Shown: one piece after another, positions 40,523 to 54,830 of the stretch | How positions within the stretch are numbered: the stretch's first letter is position 1 | Layout: each line of letters starts with the position of its first letter | Source: Xylocopa sonorina | Lineage: Eukaryota > Arthropoda > Insecta > Hymenoptera > Apidae | Assembly: GCF_050948175.1 (NCBI RefSeq) | Contig: NW_027490236.1 | Coordinates: forward strand, 620,001-684,000 | DNA: 64,000 nt | Reading direction: 5' to 3' | Notes under the pieces: model-generated | The model's input: only the letters and a program-made list of their open reading frames with translations | What the model was told of the DNA's origin: nothing | Database searches by the model: none | Translations under genes and position numbers: made by a program

Positions 40523-41390
40523 TATTCATTGCGAAGTGTCATGTATTCCTCGTCTACACTTCAAATGAAAGTAAATGCGACACTTCCTTGCAAGGAAATA
40601 GCGATTGCAGATGTCTACGTATCGTAGCAATAGAGTTCTTATGATTCTTAAAACGCGATATCGCATCTCATTTCTATGTTTCATGGTAAGATATAACATT
40701 ATTTGCGAAGTGTTATGTATTCCTCGTCTATACTTCAAGTGAATGTGAATGCGACACTTCCTTGCAAGGAAATAGCGTTTGCAGATGTCTACGTATCGTA
40801 GCAATAGAGTTCTTATGATTCTTAAAACGCGATATCGCATCTCATTTCTATGTTTCATGGTAAGGTATAATATGATTTGCGAAGTGATATGTATTCCTCG
40901 TCTACATTTCAAATGAATGTAAATGCGACACTTCCCTGCAAGGAAATAGCGTTTGCAGATGTCTACCTATCGTAGCAATAGGGTTCATATGATTCTTAAA
41001 ACGCGATATCGCATCTCATTTCTATGTTTCATGGTAAGGTATAATATGATTTGCGAAGTGATATGTATTCCTCGTCTACATTTCAAATGAATGTAAATGC
41101 GACACTTCCTTGCAAGGAAATAGCGTTTGCAGATGTCTACGTATCGTAGCAATAGAGTTCTTATGATTCTTGAGACGCGATATCGCATCTCATTTCTATA
41201 TTTCATGGTAAGGTATAATATGATTTGCGAAGTGTTATGTATTCCTCGTCTACACTTCAAATGAATGTGAATGCGACACTTCCTCGCTAGGAAATAGCGT
41301 CTGCAGATGTCTAGGTATCGTAGCAATAGAGTTCTAATGCTTCTTAAAACGAGATATTGCATCTCATTTCTACGTTTCATGATAAGATAT
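40523..41390 (+). repeat. Displaced copy of the 33.0-33.9 kb block
   Basis: These five monomers match 33.04-33.90 kb at an offset of 7,482 bp (43 monomers), including the AGCGATTGCAG, AACATTATTTGCG-type and TTGAGACGCG variants. They show that the 21-monomer family continues past its tandem pair in rearranged order. Confidence 0.8.
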
Positions 41391-43130
41391 AATATTCATT
41401 GCGAAGTGTCATGTATTCCTCGTCTACACTTCAAATGAAAGTAAATGCGACACTTCCTTGCAAGGAAATAGCGATTGCAGATGTCTACGTATCGTAGCAA
41501 TAGAGTTCTTATGATTCTTAAAACGCGATATCGCATCTCATTTCTATGTTTCATGGTAAGATATAACATTATTTGCGAAGTGTTATGTATTCCTCGTCTA
41601 TACTTCAAGTGAATGTGAATGCGACACTTCCTTGCAAGGAAATAGCGTTTGCAGATGTCTACGTATCGTAGCAATAGAGTTCTTATGATTCTTAAAACGC
41701 GATGTCGCATCTCATTTCTATGTTTCATGGTAAGGTATAATATGATTTGCGAAGTGATATGTATTCCTCGTCTACATTTCAAATGAATGTAAATGCGACA
41801 CTTCCTTGCATGGAAATAGCGTTTACAGATGTCTACGTATCGAAGCAATAGAGTTCAAATGCTTCTTAAAACGAGATGTTGCATCTCATATCTATGTTTC
41901 ATGATAAGATATAATATTCATTACGAAGTGTTATGCATTCCTCGTCTACGATTCAAATGAAAGTAAATGCGACACTTCCTTGCAAGGAAACAGCGTTTGC
42001 AGATGTCTACGTATCGTAGCAATAGAGTTCATATGATTCTTAAAACGCGATATCGCATCTCATTTCTATGTTTCATGGTAAGATATAACATGATTTGCGA
42101 AGTGTTATGTATTCCTCGTCTACACTTCAAATGAATGTGAATGCGACACTTCCTCGCTAGGAAATAGCGTCTGCAGATGTCTAGGTATCGTAGCAATAGA
42201 GTTTATATGATTCTTCAAACGTGATATCGCATCTCATATCTGTGATTCATGGTAAGATACAACATGATTTGCGAAGTGTTGTGTATTCTTCGTCCACACT
42301 TCAAATGAATGTGAATGCGATACTTCCCAGCTAGGAAATAGCGTTTGCAGATGTCTACGTTTCGTAGCAATAGAGTTCTTATGATTCTTAAAACGCGATA
42401 TCGCATCTCATTTCTATGTTTCATGGTAAGGTATAATATGATTTGCGAAGTAATATGTATTCCTCGTCTACATTTCAAATGAATGTAAATGCGACACTTC
42501 CCTGCAAGGAAATAGCGTTTGCAGATGTCTACCTATCGTAGCAATAGTGTTCTAATGCTTCTAAAAACGCGATATCGCATCTCATTTCTATGTTTCATGG
42601 TAAGATATAATATGATTTGCTAAGTATCGTGTATTCCTCGTCTACGATTCAAATGAATGTAAATGCGACACTTCCTTGCAAGGATATAGCGTTTGCAGAT
42701 GTCTACGTATCGTAGCAATAGAGTTCTTATGATTCCTAAAACGCGATATCGCATCTCATTTCTATGTTTCATGGTAAGGTATAATATGATTTGCGAAGTG
42801 ATATGTATTCCTCGTCTACATTTCAAATGAATGTAAATGCGACACTTCCTTGCAAGAAAATAGCGTTTGCAGATGTCTACGTATCGTAGCAATAGAGTTC
42901 TTATGATTCTTAAAACGCGATATCGCATCTCATTTCTATGTTTCATGGTAAGGTATAATATGATTTGCGAAGTGTTATGTATTCCACGTCTACACTTCAA
43001 ATGAATGTGAATGCGACACTTCCTCGCTAGGAAATAGCGTCTGCAGATGTCTAGGTATCGTAGCAATAGAGTTCTAATGCTTCTTAAAACGAGATATTGC
43101 ATCTCATTTCTACGTTTCATGATAAGATAT
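41391..43130 (+). repeat. Mosaic monomers, partly matching 26.5-27.1 kb
   Basis: About 41.8-42.4 kb matches about 26.5-27.1 kb at an offset of 15,312 bp (88 monomers), sharing TTGCATGGAAATAGCG, GTTTATATGATTC and the CCCAGCTAGG monomer. The rest is class 1 and CTACCTATCG-type monomers. No gene is present. Confidence 0.75.
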
Positions 43131-46100
43131 AATATTCATTGCGAAGTGTCATGTATTCCTCGTCTACACTTCAAATGAAAGTAAATGCGACACTTCCTTG
43201 CAAGGAAATAGCGATTGCAGATGTCTACGTATCGTAGCAATAGAGTTCTTATGATTCTTAAAACGCGATATCGCATCTCATTTCTATGTTTCATGGTAAG
43301 ATATAACATTATTTGCGAAGTGTTATGTATTCCTCGTCTATACTTCAAGTGAATGTGAATGCGACACTTCCTTGCAAGGAAATAGCGTTTGCAGATGTCT
43401 ACGTATCGTAGCAATAGAGTTCTTATGATTCTTAAAACGCGATATCGCATCTCATTTCTATGTTTCATGGTAAGGTATAGTATGATTTGCGAAGTGATAC
43501 GTATTCCTCGTCTACATTTCAAATGAATGTAAATGCGACACTTCCCTGCAAGGAAATAGCGTTTGCAGATGTCTACCTATCGTAGCAATAGAGTTCATAT
43601 GGTTCTTAAAACGCGATATTGCATCTCATTTCTATGTTTCATGGTAAGATATAACATTATTTGCGAAGTGTTATGTATTCCTCGTCTATATTTCAAGTGA
43701 ATGTGAATGCGACACTTCCTTGCAAGGATTAGCGTTTGCAGATGTCTACGTATCGAAGCAATAGAGTTCTTATGATTCTTAAAACGCGATATCGCATCTC
43801 TTTTCTATGTTTCATGGTAAGATATAATATGATTTGCGAAGTGTCATGTATTCCTCGTCTATACTTCAAATGAATGTAAATGCGACACTTCCTTGCAAGG
43901 AAATAGCGTTTGCAGACGTCTACGTATCGAAGCAATCGAGTTCAAATGCTACTTATAACTAGATATTGCATCTCATATCTATGTTTCATGGTAAGATATA
44001 ATATGATTTGCGAAGTATCATGTATTCCTCGTGTACGCTTCAAATGAATGTAAATGCGACACTTCCTTGCAAGGAAATAGCGTTTGCAGATGTCTACGTG
44101 TCGTAGCAATAGAGTTCTTATGATCCTTAAAACTCGATATCGCATCCCATTTCTATCTTTCATGGTAAGATATAATATGATTTGCGAAGTGTTATGTATT
44201 CCTCGTCTACACTTCAAATGAATGTAAATGCGACACTTCCTTGCAAGGAAATAGCGTTTGCAAATGTCTACCTATCGTAGCAATAGTGTTCTAATGCTTC
44301 TAAAAACGCGATATCGTATCTCATTTCTATGTTTCATGGTAAGATATAACATGATTTGCGAAGTATCATGTATTCCTCGTCTACACTACAAAGGGATGTA
44401 ATTGCGACACTTCCTTGCAAGGAAATAGCGTTTGCAGACGTCTACGTATCGAAGCAATAGAGTTCAAATGCTTCTTAAAACGAGATATTGCATCTCATAT
44501 CTATGTTTCATGATAAGATATAATATTCATTGCGAAGTGTTATGCATTCCACGTCTACGATTCAAATGAATGTAAATGCGGCACTTCCTTGCAAGGAAAT
44601 AGCGTTTGCAAATGTCTACCTATCGTAGCAATAGTGTTCTAATGCTTCTTAAAACGCGATATCGCATCTCATTTCTATGTTTCATGGTAAGATGTAATAT
44701 GATTTGCGAAGTGTTATGTAATCCTCGTCTACACTTCAAATGAATGTAAATGCGACACTTCCTTGCAAGGAAATAGCGTTTGCAGATGTCTACGTATCGT
44801 AGCAATAGAGTTCTTATGATTCTTGAGACGCGATATCGCATCTCATTTCTATATTTCATGGTAAGGTATAATATGATTTGCGAAGTGTTATGTATTCCTC
44901 GTCTACACTTCAAATGAATGTGAATGCGACACTTCCTCGCTAGGAAATAGCGTCTGCAGATGTCTAGGTATCGTAGCAATAGAGTTCTAATGCTTCTTAA
45001 AACGAGATATTGCATCTCATTTCTACGTTTCATGATAAGATATAATATTCATTGCGAAGTGTCATGTATTCCTCGTCTACACTTCAAATGAAAGTAAATG
45101 CGACACTTCCTTGCAAGGAAATAGCGATTGCAGATGTCTACGTATCGTAGCAATAGAGTTCTTATGATTCTTAAAACGCGATATCGCATCTCATTTCTAT
45201 GTTTCATGGTAAGATATAACATTATTTGCGAAGTGTTATGTATTCCTCGTCTATACTTCAAGTGAATGTGAATGCGACACTTCTTTGCAAGGAAATAGCG
45301 TTTGCAGATGTCTACGTATCGTAGCAATAGAGTTCTTATGATTCTTAAAACGCGATATCGCATCTCATTTCTATGTTTCATGGTAAGGTATAATATGATT
45401 TGCGAAGTGGTATGTATTCCTCGTCTACATTTCAAATGAATGTAAATGAGACACTTCCCTGCAAGGAAGTAGCGTTTGCAGATGTCTACCTATCGTAGCA
45501 ATAGAGTTCATATGGTTCTTAAAACGCGATATTGCATCTCATTTCTATGTTTCATGGTAAGATATAACATTATTTGCGAAGTGTTATGTATTCCTCGTCT
45601 ATATTTCAAGTGAATGTGAATGCGACACTTCCTTGCAAGGAAATAGCGTTTGCAGATGTCTACGTATCGAAGCAATAGTGTTCTTATGATTCTTAAAACG
45701 CGATATCGCATCTCTTTTCTATGTTTCATGGTAAGATATAATATGATTTGCGAAGTGTCATGTATTCCTCGTCTATACTTCAAATGAATGTAAATGCGAC
45801 ACTTCCTTGCAAGGAAATAGCGTTTGCAGACGTCTACGTATCGAAGCAATCGAGTTCAAATGCTACTTATAACTAGATATTGCATCTCATATCTATGTTT
45901 CATGGTAAGATATAATATGATTTGCGAAGTATCATGTATTCCTCGTGTACGCTTCAAATGAATGTAAATGCGACACTTCCTTGTAAGGAAATAGCGTTTG
46001 CAGATGTCTACGTATCGTAGCAATAGAGTTCTTATGATTCTTAAAACTCGATATCGCATCCCATTTCTATGTTTCATGGTAAGATATAATATGATTTGCG

Positions 46101-46200
46101 AAGTGCTATGTATTCCTCGTCTACACTTCAAATGAATGTAAATGCGACACTTCCTTGCAAGGAAATAGCGTTTGCAAATGTCTATCTATCGTAGCAACAG
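43131..46200 (+). repeat. 11-monomer duplication (about 1,914 bp)
   Basis: About 43136-44217 recurs at 45049-46131, offset 1,913-1,914 bp. Shared marks are GCTACTTATAACTAG, CGTGTACGCTTC and ATGGTTCTTAAAACG. The first copy carries a one-base loss, AAGGATTAGCG near 43727, that the second lacks. Confidence 0.85.
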
Positions 46201-46559
46201 TGTTCTAATGCTTCTTAAAACGCGATATCGCATCTCATTTCTATGTTTCATGGTAAGATATAACATGATTTGCGAAGTGTTATGTATTCCTCGTCTACAC
46301 TTCAAATGAATGTAAATGCGACACTTCCTTGCAAGGAAATAGCGTTTGCAGATGACTACGTATCGAAGCAATAGAGTTCAAATGCTTCTTAAAACGAGAT
46401 ATTGCATCTCATATCTATGTTTCATGATAAGATATAATATTCATTGCGAAGTGTTATGCATTCCTCGCCTACGATTCAAATGAATGTAAATGCGACACTT
46501 CCTTGCAAGGAAATAGCGTTTGCAAATGTCTACCTATCGTAGCAATAGTGTTCTAATGC

Positions 46560-46915
46560 TTCTTAAAACGCGATATCGCATTTCATATCTATGTTTCATG
46601 ATAAGATATAATATTCATTGCGAAGTGTTATGCATTCCACGTCTACGATTTAAATGAATGTAAATGCGACACTTCCTTGCAAGGAAATAGCGTTTGCAAA
46701 TGTCTACCTATCGTAGCAATAGTGTTCTAATGCTTCTTAAAACGCGATATCGCATTTCATATCTATGTTTCATGATAAGATATAATATTCATTGCGAAGT
46801 GTTATGCATTCCACGTCTACGATTTAAATGAATGTAAATGCGACACTTCCTTGCAAGGAAATAGCGTTTGCAAATGTCTACCTATCGTAGCAATAGTGTT
46901 CTAATGCTTCTTAAA
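46560..46915 (+). repeat. Adjacent duplicated monomer
   Basis: Two neighbouring monomers share GCATTTCATATC and GATTTAAATG at a distance of exactly 174 bp. This is a single-monomer tandem duplication. A related ACGAATTAAATG monomer near 49950 lies one 18-monomer step further on. Confidence 0.85.
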
Positions 46916-49900
46916 ACGCGATATCGCATCTCATTTCTATGTTTCATGGTAAGATATAATATGATTTGCGAAGTATCATGTATTCCTCGTCTACACTTCA
47001 AAGGAATGTAAATGCGACACTTCCTTGCAAGGAAATAGCGTTTGCAGACGTCTACGTATCGGAGCAATAGAGTTCAAATGCTTCTTAAAACGAGATATTG
47101 CATCTCATATCTATGTTTCATGATAAGATATAATATTCATTGCGAAGTGTTATGCATTCCTCGTCTACGATTCAAATGAATGTAAATGCGACACTTCCTT
47201 GCAAGCAAATAGCGTTTTCAGATGTCTACGTATCATAGCAATAGAGTTCATATGATTCTTGAAACGTGATATCGCATCTCATTTCTATGTCTCATGGTAA
47301 GATATAACATGATTTGCGAAGTGTTGTGTATTCTTCGTCTACACTTCAAATGAATGTGAATGCGACCCTTCCTCGCTAGGAAATAGCGTTTGCAGATGTC
47401 TACGTATCCTAGCAATAGAGTTCTAATGCTTCTTAAAACGCGATATCGCATCTCATTCCTATGTTTCATGGTAAGTTATAATATGATTTGCGAAGTGTTA
47501 CGTATTCCTCGTCTACACTTCAAATGAATGTAAATGCGACACTTCCTTGCAAGGATATAGCGTTTGCAGATGTCTACGTATCGTAGCAATAGAGTTCTTA
47601 TGATTCTTAAAACGCGATATCGCATCTCATTTCTATGTTTCATGGTAAGTTATAATATGATTTGCGAAGTGTTATGTATTCCTCGTCTACACTTCAGATG
47701 AATATAAATGCGACACTTCCTTCCAAGGAATTAGCGTTTGCAGACGTCTACGTATCGAAGCAATAGAGTTCAAATGCTTCTTAAAACGAGATATTGCATC
47801 TCATATCTATGTTTCATGATAAGATATAATATTCATTGCGAAGTGTTATGTATTCCTCGTCTACGATTCAAATGAATGTAAATGCGACACTTCCTTGCAA
47901 GGAAATAGCGTTTGCAGATGTCTACGTATCGTAGCAATGGAGTTCTTATGATTCTTAAAACTCGATATCGCATCCCATTTCTATGTTTCATGGTAAGATA
48001 TAATATGATTTGCGAAGTGTTATGTATTCCTCGTCTACACTTCAAATGAATGTAAATGCGACACTTCCTTGCAAGGAAATAGCGTTTGCAAATGTCTACC
48101 TATCGTAGCAATAGTGTTCTAATGCTTCTAAAAACGCGATATCGTATCTCATTTTTATGTTTCATGGTAAGATATAACATGATTTGCGAAGTATCATGTA
48201 TTCCTCGTCTACACTACAAAGGGATGTAAATGCGACACTTCCTTGCAAGGAAATAGCGTTTGCAGACGTCTACGTATCGAAGCAATAGAGTTCAAATGCT
48301 TCTTAAAACGAGATATTGCATCTCATATCTATGTTTCATGATAAGATATGATATTCATTGCGGAGTGTTATGAATTCCACGTCTACGATTCAAATGAATG
48401 TAAATGCGGCACTTCCTTGCAAGGAAATAGCGTTTGCAAATGTCTACCTATCGTAGCAATAGTGTTCTAATGCTTCTTAAAACGCGATATCGCATCTCAT
48501 TTCTATGTTTCATGGTAAGATGTAATATGATTTGCGAAGTGTTATGTAATCCTCGTCTACACTTCAAAGGAATGTAAATGCGACACTTCCTTCCAAGGAA
48601 ATAGCGTTTGCAGATGTCTACGTATCGAAGCAATAGAGTTCAAATGCTTCTTAAAGCGAGATATTGCATCTCATATCTATGTTTCATGATAAGATATAAT
48701 ATTCATTGCGAAGTGTTATGCATTCCACGTCTACGATTCAAATGAATGCAAATGCGACACTTCCTTGCAAGGAAATAGCGTTTGCAGATGTCTACGTATC
48801 GTAGCAATAGAGTTCTTATGATTCTTGAGACGCGATATCGCATCTCATTTCTATATTTCATGGTAAGGTATAATATGATTTGCGAAGTGTCATGTATTCC
48901 TCGTCTACACTTCAAATGAATGTGAATGCGACACTTCCTCGCTAGGAAATAGCGTCTGCAGATGTCTAGGTATCGTAGCAATAGAGTTCTAATGCTTCTT
49001 AAAACGAGATATTGCATCTCATTTCTACGTTTCATGATAAGATATAATATTCATTGCGAAGTGTCATGTATTCCTCGTCTACACTTCAAATGAAAGTAAA
49101 TGCGACACTTCCTTGCAAGGAAATAGCGATTGCAGATGTCTACGTATCGTAGCAATAGAGTTCTTATGATTCTTAAAACGCGATATCGCATCTCATTTCT
49201 ATGTTTCATGGTAAGATATAACATTATTTGCGAAGTGTTATGTATTCCTCGTCTATACTTCAAGTGAATGTGAATGCGACACTTCCTTGCAAGGAAATAG
49301 CGTTTGCAGATGTCTACGTATCGTAGCAATAGAGTTCTTATGATTCTTAAAACGCGATATCGCATCTCATTTCTATGTTTCATGGTAAGGTATAATATGA
49401 TTTGCGAAGTGGTATGTATTCCTCGTCTACATTTCAAATGAATGTAAATGCGACACTTCCCTGCAAGGAAATAGCGTTTGCAGATGTCTACCTATCGTAG
49501 CAATAGAGTTCATATGGTTCTTAAAACGAGATATTGCATCTCATTTCTATGTTTCATGGTAAGATACAACATTATTTGCGAAGTGTTACGTATTCCTCGT
49601 CTATATTTCAAGTGAATGTGAATGCGACACTTCCTTGCAAGGAAATAGCGTTTGCAGACGTCTACGTATCGAAGCAATAGAGTTCAAATGCTTCTTAAAG
49701 CGAGATATTGCATCTCATATCTATGTTTCATGATAAGATATAATATTCATTGCGAAGTGTTATGCATTCCTCGTCTACGATTCAAATGAATGTAAATGCG
49801 ACACTTCCTTGCTAGGAAATAGTGTTTGCAAATGTCTACCTATAGTAGCAATAGTGTTCTAATGCTTCTTAAAACGCGATATCGCATCTCATAGCTATGT

Positions 49901-50700
49901 TTCATGATAAGATATAATATTCATTGCGAATTGTTATGCATTCCACGTCTACGAATTAAATGAATGTAAATGCGACACTTCCTTGCAAGGAAATAGCGTT
50001 TGCAAATGTCTACCTATCGTAGCAATAGTGTTCTAATGCTTCTTAAAACGCGATATCGCATCTCATTTCTATGTTTCATGGTAAGATATAACATGATTTG
50101 CGAAGTATCATGTATTCCTCGTCTACACTTCAAAGGAATGTAAATGCGACACTTCCTTGCAAGGAAATAGCGTTTGCAGACGTCTACGTATCGAAGCAAT
50201 AGAGTTCAAATGCTTCTTAAAACGAGATATTGCATCTCATATCTATGTTTCATGATAAGATATAATATTCATTGCGAAGTGTTATGCATTCCTCGTCTAC
50301 GATTCAAATGAATGTAAATGCGACACTTCCTTGCAAGCAAATAGCGTTTGCAGATGTCTACGTATCATAGCAATAGAGTTCATATGATTCTTGAAACGTG
50401 ATATCGCATCTCATTTCTATGTCTCATGGTAAGATATAACATGATTTGCGAAGTGTTGTGTATTCTTCGTCTACACTTCAAATGAATGTGAATGCGACCC
50501 TTCCTCGCTAGGAAATAGCGTTTGCAGATGTCTACGTATCCTAGCAATAGAGTTCTAATGCTTCTTAAAACGCGATATCGCATCTCATTCCTATGTTTCA
50601 TGGTAAGTTATAATATGATTTGCGAAGTGTTACGTATTCCTCGTCTACACTTCAAATGAATGTAGATGCGACACTTTCTTGCAAGGATATAGCGTTTGCA
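46700..50700 (+). repeat. 18-monomer (3,132 bp) duplicated block
   Basis: About 46.75-47.55 kb recurs at about 49.9-50.7 kb at a constant 3,132 bp. Marks are CAAGCAAATAGCG, CTCATGGTAAG, GCGACCCTTCC and ATCCTAGCAATAG. The same block, further diverged, is at 26.2 and 28.8 kb. It interleaves with the 22-monomer series. Confidence 0.8.
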
Positions 50701-52889
50701 GATGTCTACGTATCGTAGCAATAGAGTTCTTATGATTCTTAAAACGCGAAATCGCATCTCATTTCTATGTTTCATGGTAAGGTATAATATGATTTGCGAA
50801 GTGATATGTATTCCTCGTCTACATTTCAAATGAATGTAAATGCGACACTTCCTTGCAAGGAAATAGCGTTTGCAGATGTCTACGTATCGTAGCAATTTAT
50901 TTCTGAAGCTTCTTTGAACGCGATATCGCATCTCATTTCTATGTTTCATGGTAAGATATAATATGATTTGCGAAGTGTCATGTATTCCTCGTCTACACTT
51001 CAAATGAACGTAAATGCGACACTTCCTAGCAAGGAAATAGCGTTCGCAGATGTCTACGTATCGAAGCAATAGAGTTCAAATGCTTCTTAAAACGAGATAT
51101 TGCATCTCATATCTGTGTCTCATGATAAGATATAATATTCATTGCGAAGTGTTATGCATTCCTCGTCTACGATTCAAATGAATGTAAATGCGACACTTCC
51201 TTGCAAGGAAATAGCGTTTGCAAATGTCTACCTATCGTAGCAATAGTGTTCTAATGCTTCTTAAAACGCGATATCGCATTTCATTTCTATGTTTCATGGT
51301 AAGATATAATATGATTTGCGAAGTGTTATGTATTCCTCGTCTACACTTCAAATGAATGTAAATGCGACACTTCCTTGCAAGGAAATTGCGTTTGCAGATG
51401 TCTACGTATCGAAGCAATAGAGTTCAAATGCTTCTTAAAACGAGATATTGCATCTCATATCTATGTTTCATGATAAGATGTAATATTCATTGCGAAGTGT
51501 TATGTATTCCTCGTCTACACTTCAAATGAATGTAAATGCGACACTTCCTTGCAAGGAAATAGCGTTTGCAGATGTCTATCTATCGTAGCAATAGAATTCT
51601 TATGATTCTTAAAACGGGATATCGCATCTCATTTCTATATTTCATGGTAAGGTATAATATGATTTGCGAAGTGTTATGTATTCCTCGTCTACACTTCAAA
51701 TGAATGTGAATGCGACACTTCCTCGCTAGGAAATAGCGTCTGCAGATGTCTAGGTATCGTAGCAATAGAGTTCTAATGCTTCTTAAAAAGAGATATTGCA
51801 TCTCTTATCTATGTTTCATGATAGGATATAATATTCATTGCGAAGTGTTATGCATTCCACGTCTACGATTCAAATGAATGTAAATGCGGCACTACCTTGC
51901 AAGGAAATAGCGTTTGCAAATGTCTACCTATCGTAGCAATAGTGTTCTAATGCTTCTTAAAACGCGAAATCGCATCTCATTTCTATGTTTCATGGTAAGA
52001 TATAACATGATTTGCGAAGTGTTATGTATTCCTCGTCTACACTTCAAATGAATGTAAATGCGACACTTCCTTGCAAGGAAATAGCGTTTGCAGATGTCTA
52101 CGTATCGAAGCAATAGAGTTCAAATGCTTCTTAAAACGAGATATTGCATCTCATGTCTATGTTTCATGATAAGATATAATATTCATTGCGAAGTGTTATG
52201 CATTCCTCGTCTACGATTCAAATGAATGTAAATGCGACACTTCCTTGCAAGGAAATAGCGTTTGCAAATGTCTACCTATCGTAGCAATAGTGTTCTAATG
52301 CTTCTTAAAACGCGATATCGCATCTCATTTCTATGTTTCATGGTAAGATGTAATATGATTTGCGAAGTGTTATGTAATCCTCGTCTACACTTCAAAGGAA
52401 TGTAAATGCGACACTTCCTTCCAAGGAAATAGCGTTTGCAGATGTCTACGTATCGAAGCAATAGAGTTCAAATGCTTCTTAAAGCGAGATATTGCATCTC
52501 ATATCTATGTTTCATGATAAGATATAATATTCATTGCGAAGTGTTATGCATTCCACGTCTACGATTCAAATGAATGTAAATGCGACACTTCCTTGCAAGG
52601 AAATAGCGTTTGCAGATGTCTACGTATCGTAGCAATAGAGTTCTTATGATTCTTGAGACGCGATATCGCATCTCATTTCTATATTTCATGGTAAGGTATA
52701 ATATGATTTGCGAAGTGTTATGTATTCCTCGTCTACACTTCAAATGAATGTGAATGCGACACTTCCTCGCTAGGAAATAGCGTCTGCAGATGTCTAGGTA
52801 TCGTAGCAATAGAGTTCTAATGCTTCTTAAAACGAGATATTGCATCTCATTTCTACGTTTCATGATAAGATATAATATTCATTGCGAAG

Positions 52890-53935
52890 TGTCATGTATT
52901 CCTCGTCTACACTTCAAATGAAAGTAAATGCGACACTTCCTTGCAAGGAAATAGCGATTGCAGATGTCTACGTATCGTAGCAATAGAGTTCTTATGATTC
53001 TTAAAACGCGATGTCGCATCTCATTTCTATGTTTCATGGTAAGATATAACATTATTTGCGAAGTGTTATGTATTCCTCGTCTATACTTCAAGTGAATGTG
53101 AATGCGACACTTCCTTGCAAGGAAATAGCGTTTGCAGATGTCTACGTATCGTAGCAATAGAGTTCTTATGATTCTTAAAACGCGATATCGCATCTCATTT
53201 CTATGTTTCATGGTAAGGTATAATATGATTTGCGAAGTGTTATGTATTCCTCGTCTACACTTCAAATGAATGTGAATGCGACACTTCCTCGCTAGGAAAT
53301 AGCGTCTGCAGATGTCTAGGTATCGTAGCAATAGAGTTCTAATGCTTCTTAAATCGAGATATTGCATCTCATTTCTACGTTTCATGATAAGATATAATAT
53401 TCATTGCGAAGTGTCATGTATTCCTCGTCTACACTTCAAATGAAAGTAAATGCGACACTTCCTTGCAAGGAAATAGCGATTGCAGATGTCTACGTATCGT
53501 AGCAATAGAGTTCTTATGATTCTTAAAACGCGATGTCGCATCTCATTTCTATGTTTCATGGTAAGATATAACATTATTTGCGAAGTGTTATGTATTCCTC
53601 GTCTATACTTCAAGTGAATGTGAATGCGACACTTCCTTGCAAGGAAATAGCGTTTGCAGATGTCTACGTATCGTAGCAATAGAGTTCTTATGATTCTTAA
53701 AACGCGATATCGCATCTCATTTCTATGTTTCATGGTAAGGTATAATATGATTTGCGAAGTGGTATGTATTCCTCGTCTACATTTCAAATGAATGTAAATG
53801 CGACACTTCCCTGCAAGGAAATAGCGTTTGCAGATGTCTACCTATCGTAGCAATAGAGTTCATATGGTTCTTAAAACGAGATATGGCATCTCATTTCTAT
53901 GTTTCATGGTAAGATATAACATTATTTGCGAAGTG
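52890..53935 (+). repeat. 522-bp three-monomer duplication
   Basis: The rare CGATGTCGCATC variant at about 53010 and 53532, each with the AGCGATTGCAG and ACATTATTTGCG variants, shows a 522-bp (three-monomer) tandem copy. The equivalent place near 49.1 kb has one copy. Confidence 0.85.
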
Positions 53936-54109
53936 TTATGTATTCCTCGTCTATATTTCAAGTGAATGTGAATGCGACACTTCCTTGCAAGGAAATAGCG
54001 TTTGCAGATGTCTACGTATCGAAGCAATAGAGTTCTTATGATTCTTAAAACGCGATATCGCATCTCTTTTCTATGTTTCATGGTAAGATATAATATGATT
54101 TGCGAAGTG

Positions 54110-54830
54110 TCATGTATTCCTCGTCTATACTTCAAATGAATGTAAATGCGATACTTCCCCGCTAGGAAATAGCGTTTGCAGATGTCTACGTATCGTAGCA
54201 ATAGCTTTCTAATGCATCTTAAAACCCCGATATCGCAACTCATTTCTATGTTTCATGGTAAGATGTAATATGATTTTCGAAGTGTTATGTATTCCTCATC
54301 TACACATCAAATGAATGTAAATGCGACACTTCCTCGCAAGGAAATAGCGTTTGCAGATGTCTACGTATCGTAGCAATGGATTTCTGATGCTTCTTAGAAC
54401 GCGATATCGCATCTCATTTCTATGTTTCATGGTAAGATATAATACGATTTGCGAAGTGTCATGTATTCCTCGTCTATACTTCAAATGAATGTAAATGCGA
54501 TACTTCCCCGCTAGGAAATAGCGTTTGCAGATGTCTACGTATCGTAGCAATAGCTTTCTAATGCATCTTAAAACCCCGATATCGCAACTCATTTCTATGT
54601 TTCATGGTAAGATGTAATATGATTTTCGAAGTGTTATGTATTCCTCATCTAGACATCAAATGAATGTAAATGCGACACTTCCTCGCAAGGAAATAGCGTT
54701 TGCAGATGTCTACGTATCGTAGCAATGGATTTCTGATGCTTCTTAGAACGCGATATCGCATCTCATTTCTATGTTTCATGGTAAGATATAATACGATTTG
54801 CGAAGTGTCATGTATTCCTCGTCTACACTT
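54110..54830 (+). repeat. 349-bp two-monomer duplication with one-base insertion
   Basis: TATACTTCAAATG, TACTTCCCCGCTAGG, AAAACCCCGATATCG, GATTTTCGAAG and CAATGGATTTCTGATG recur 349 bp apart. The extra base is the ACCCC insertion near 54222 and 54571, the same insertion seen at 25.86 and 28.47 kb. Confidence 0.85.

Larger units (their letters stand above)
44218..53400 (+). repeat. 22-monomer (3,828 bp) HOR series
   Basis: The rare CTACACTACAAAGGGATG mark sits at 44381 and 48209, and GCGATATCGTATC nearby repeats at the same distance, 3,828 bp or 22 monomers. The block at 48448-49437 recurs at 52276-53265 with the same offset. Three partial copies of one unit are therefore present, broken by insertions and losses of whole monomers. 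For example, the first copy lacks a monomer near 44.75 kb. Confidence 0.8.
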
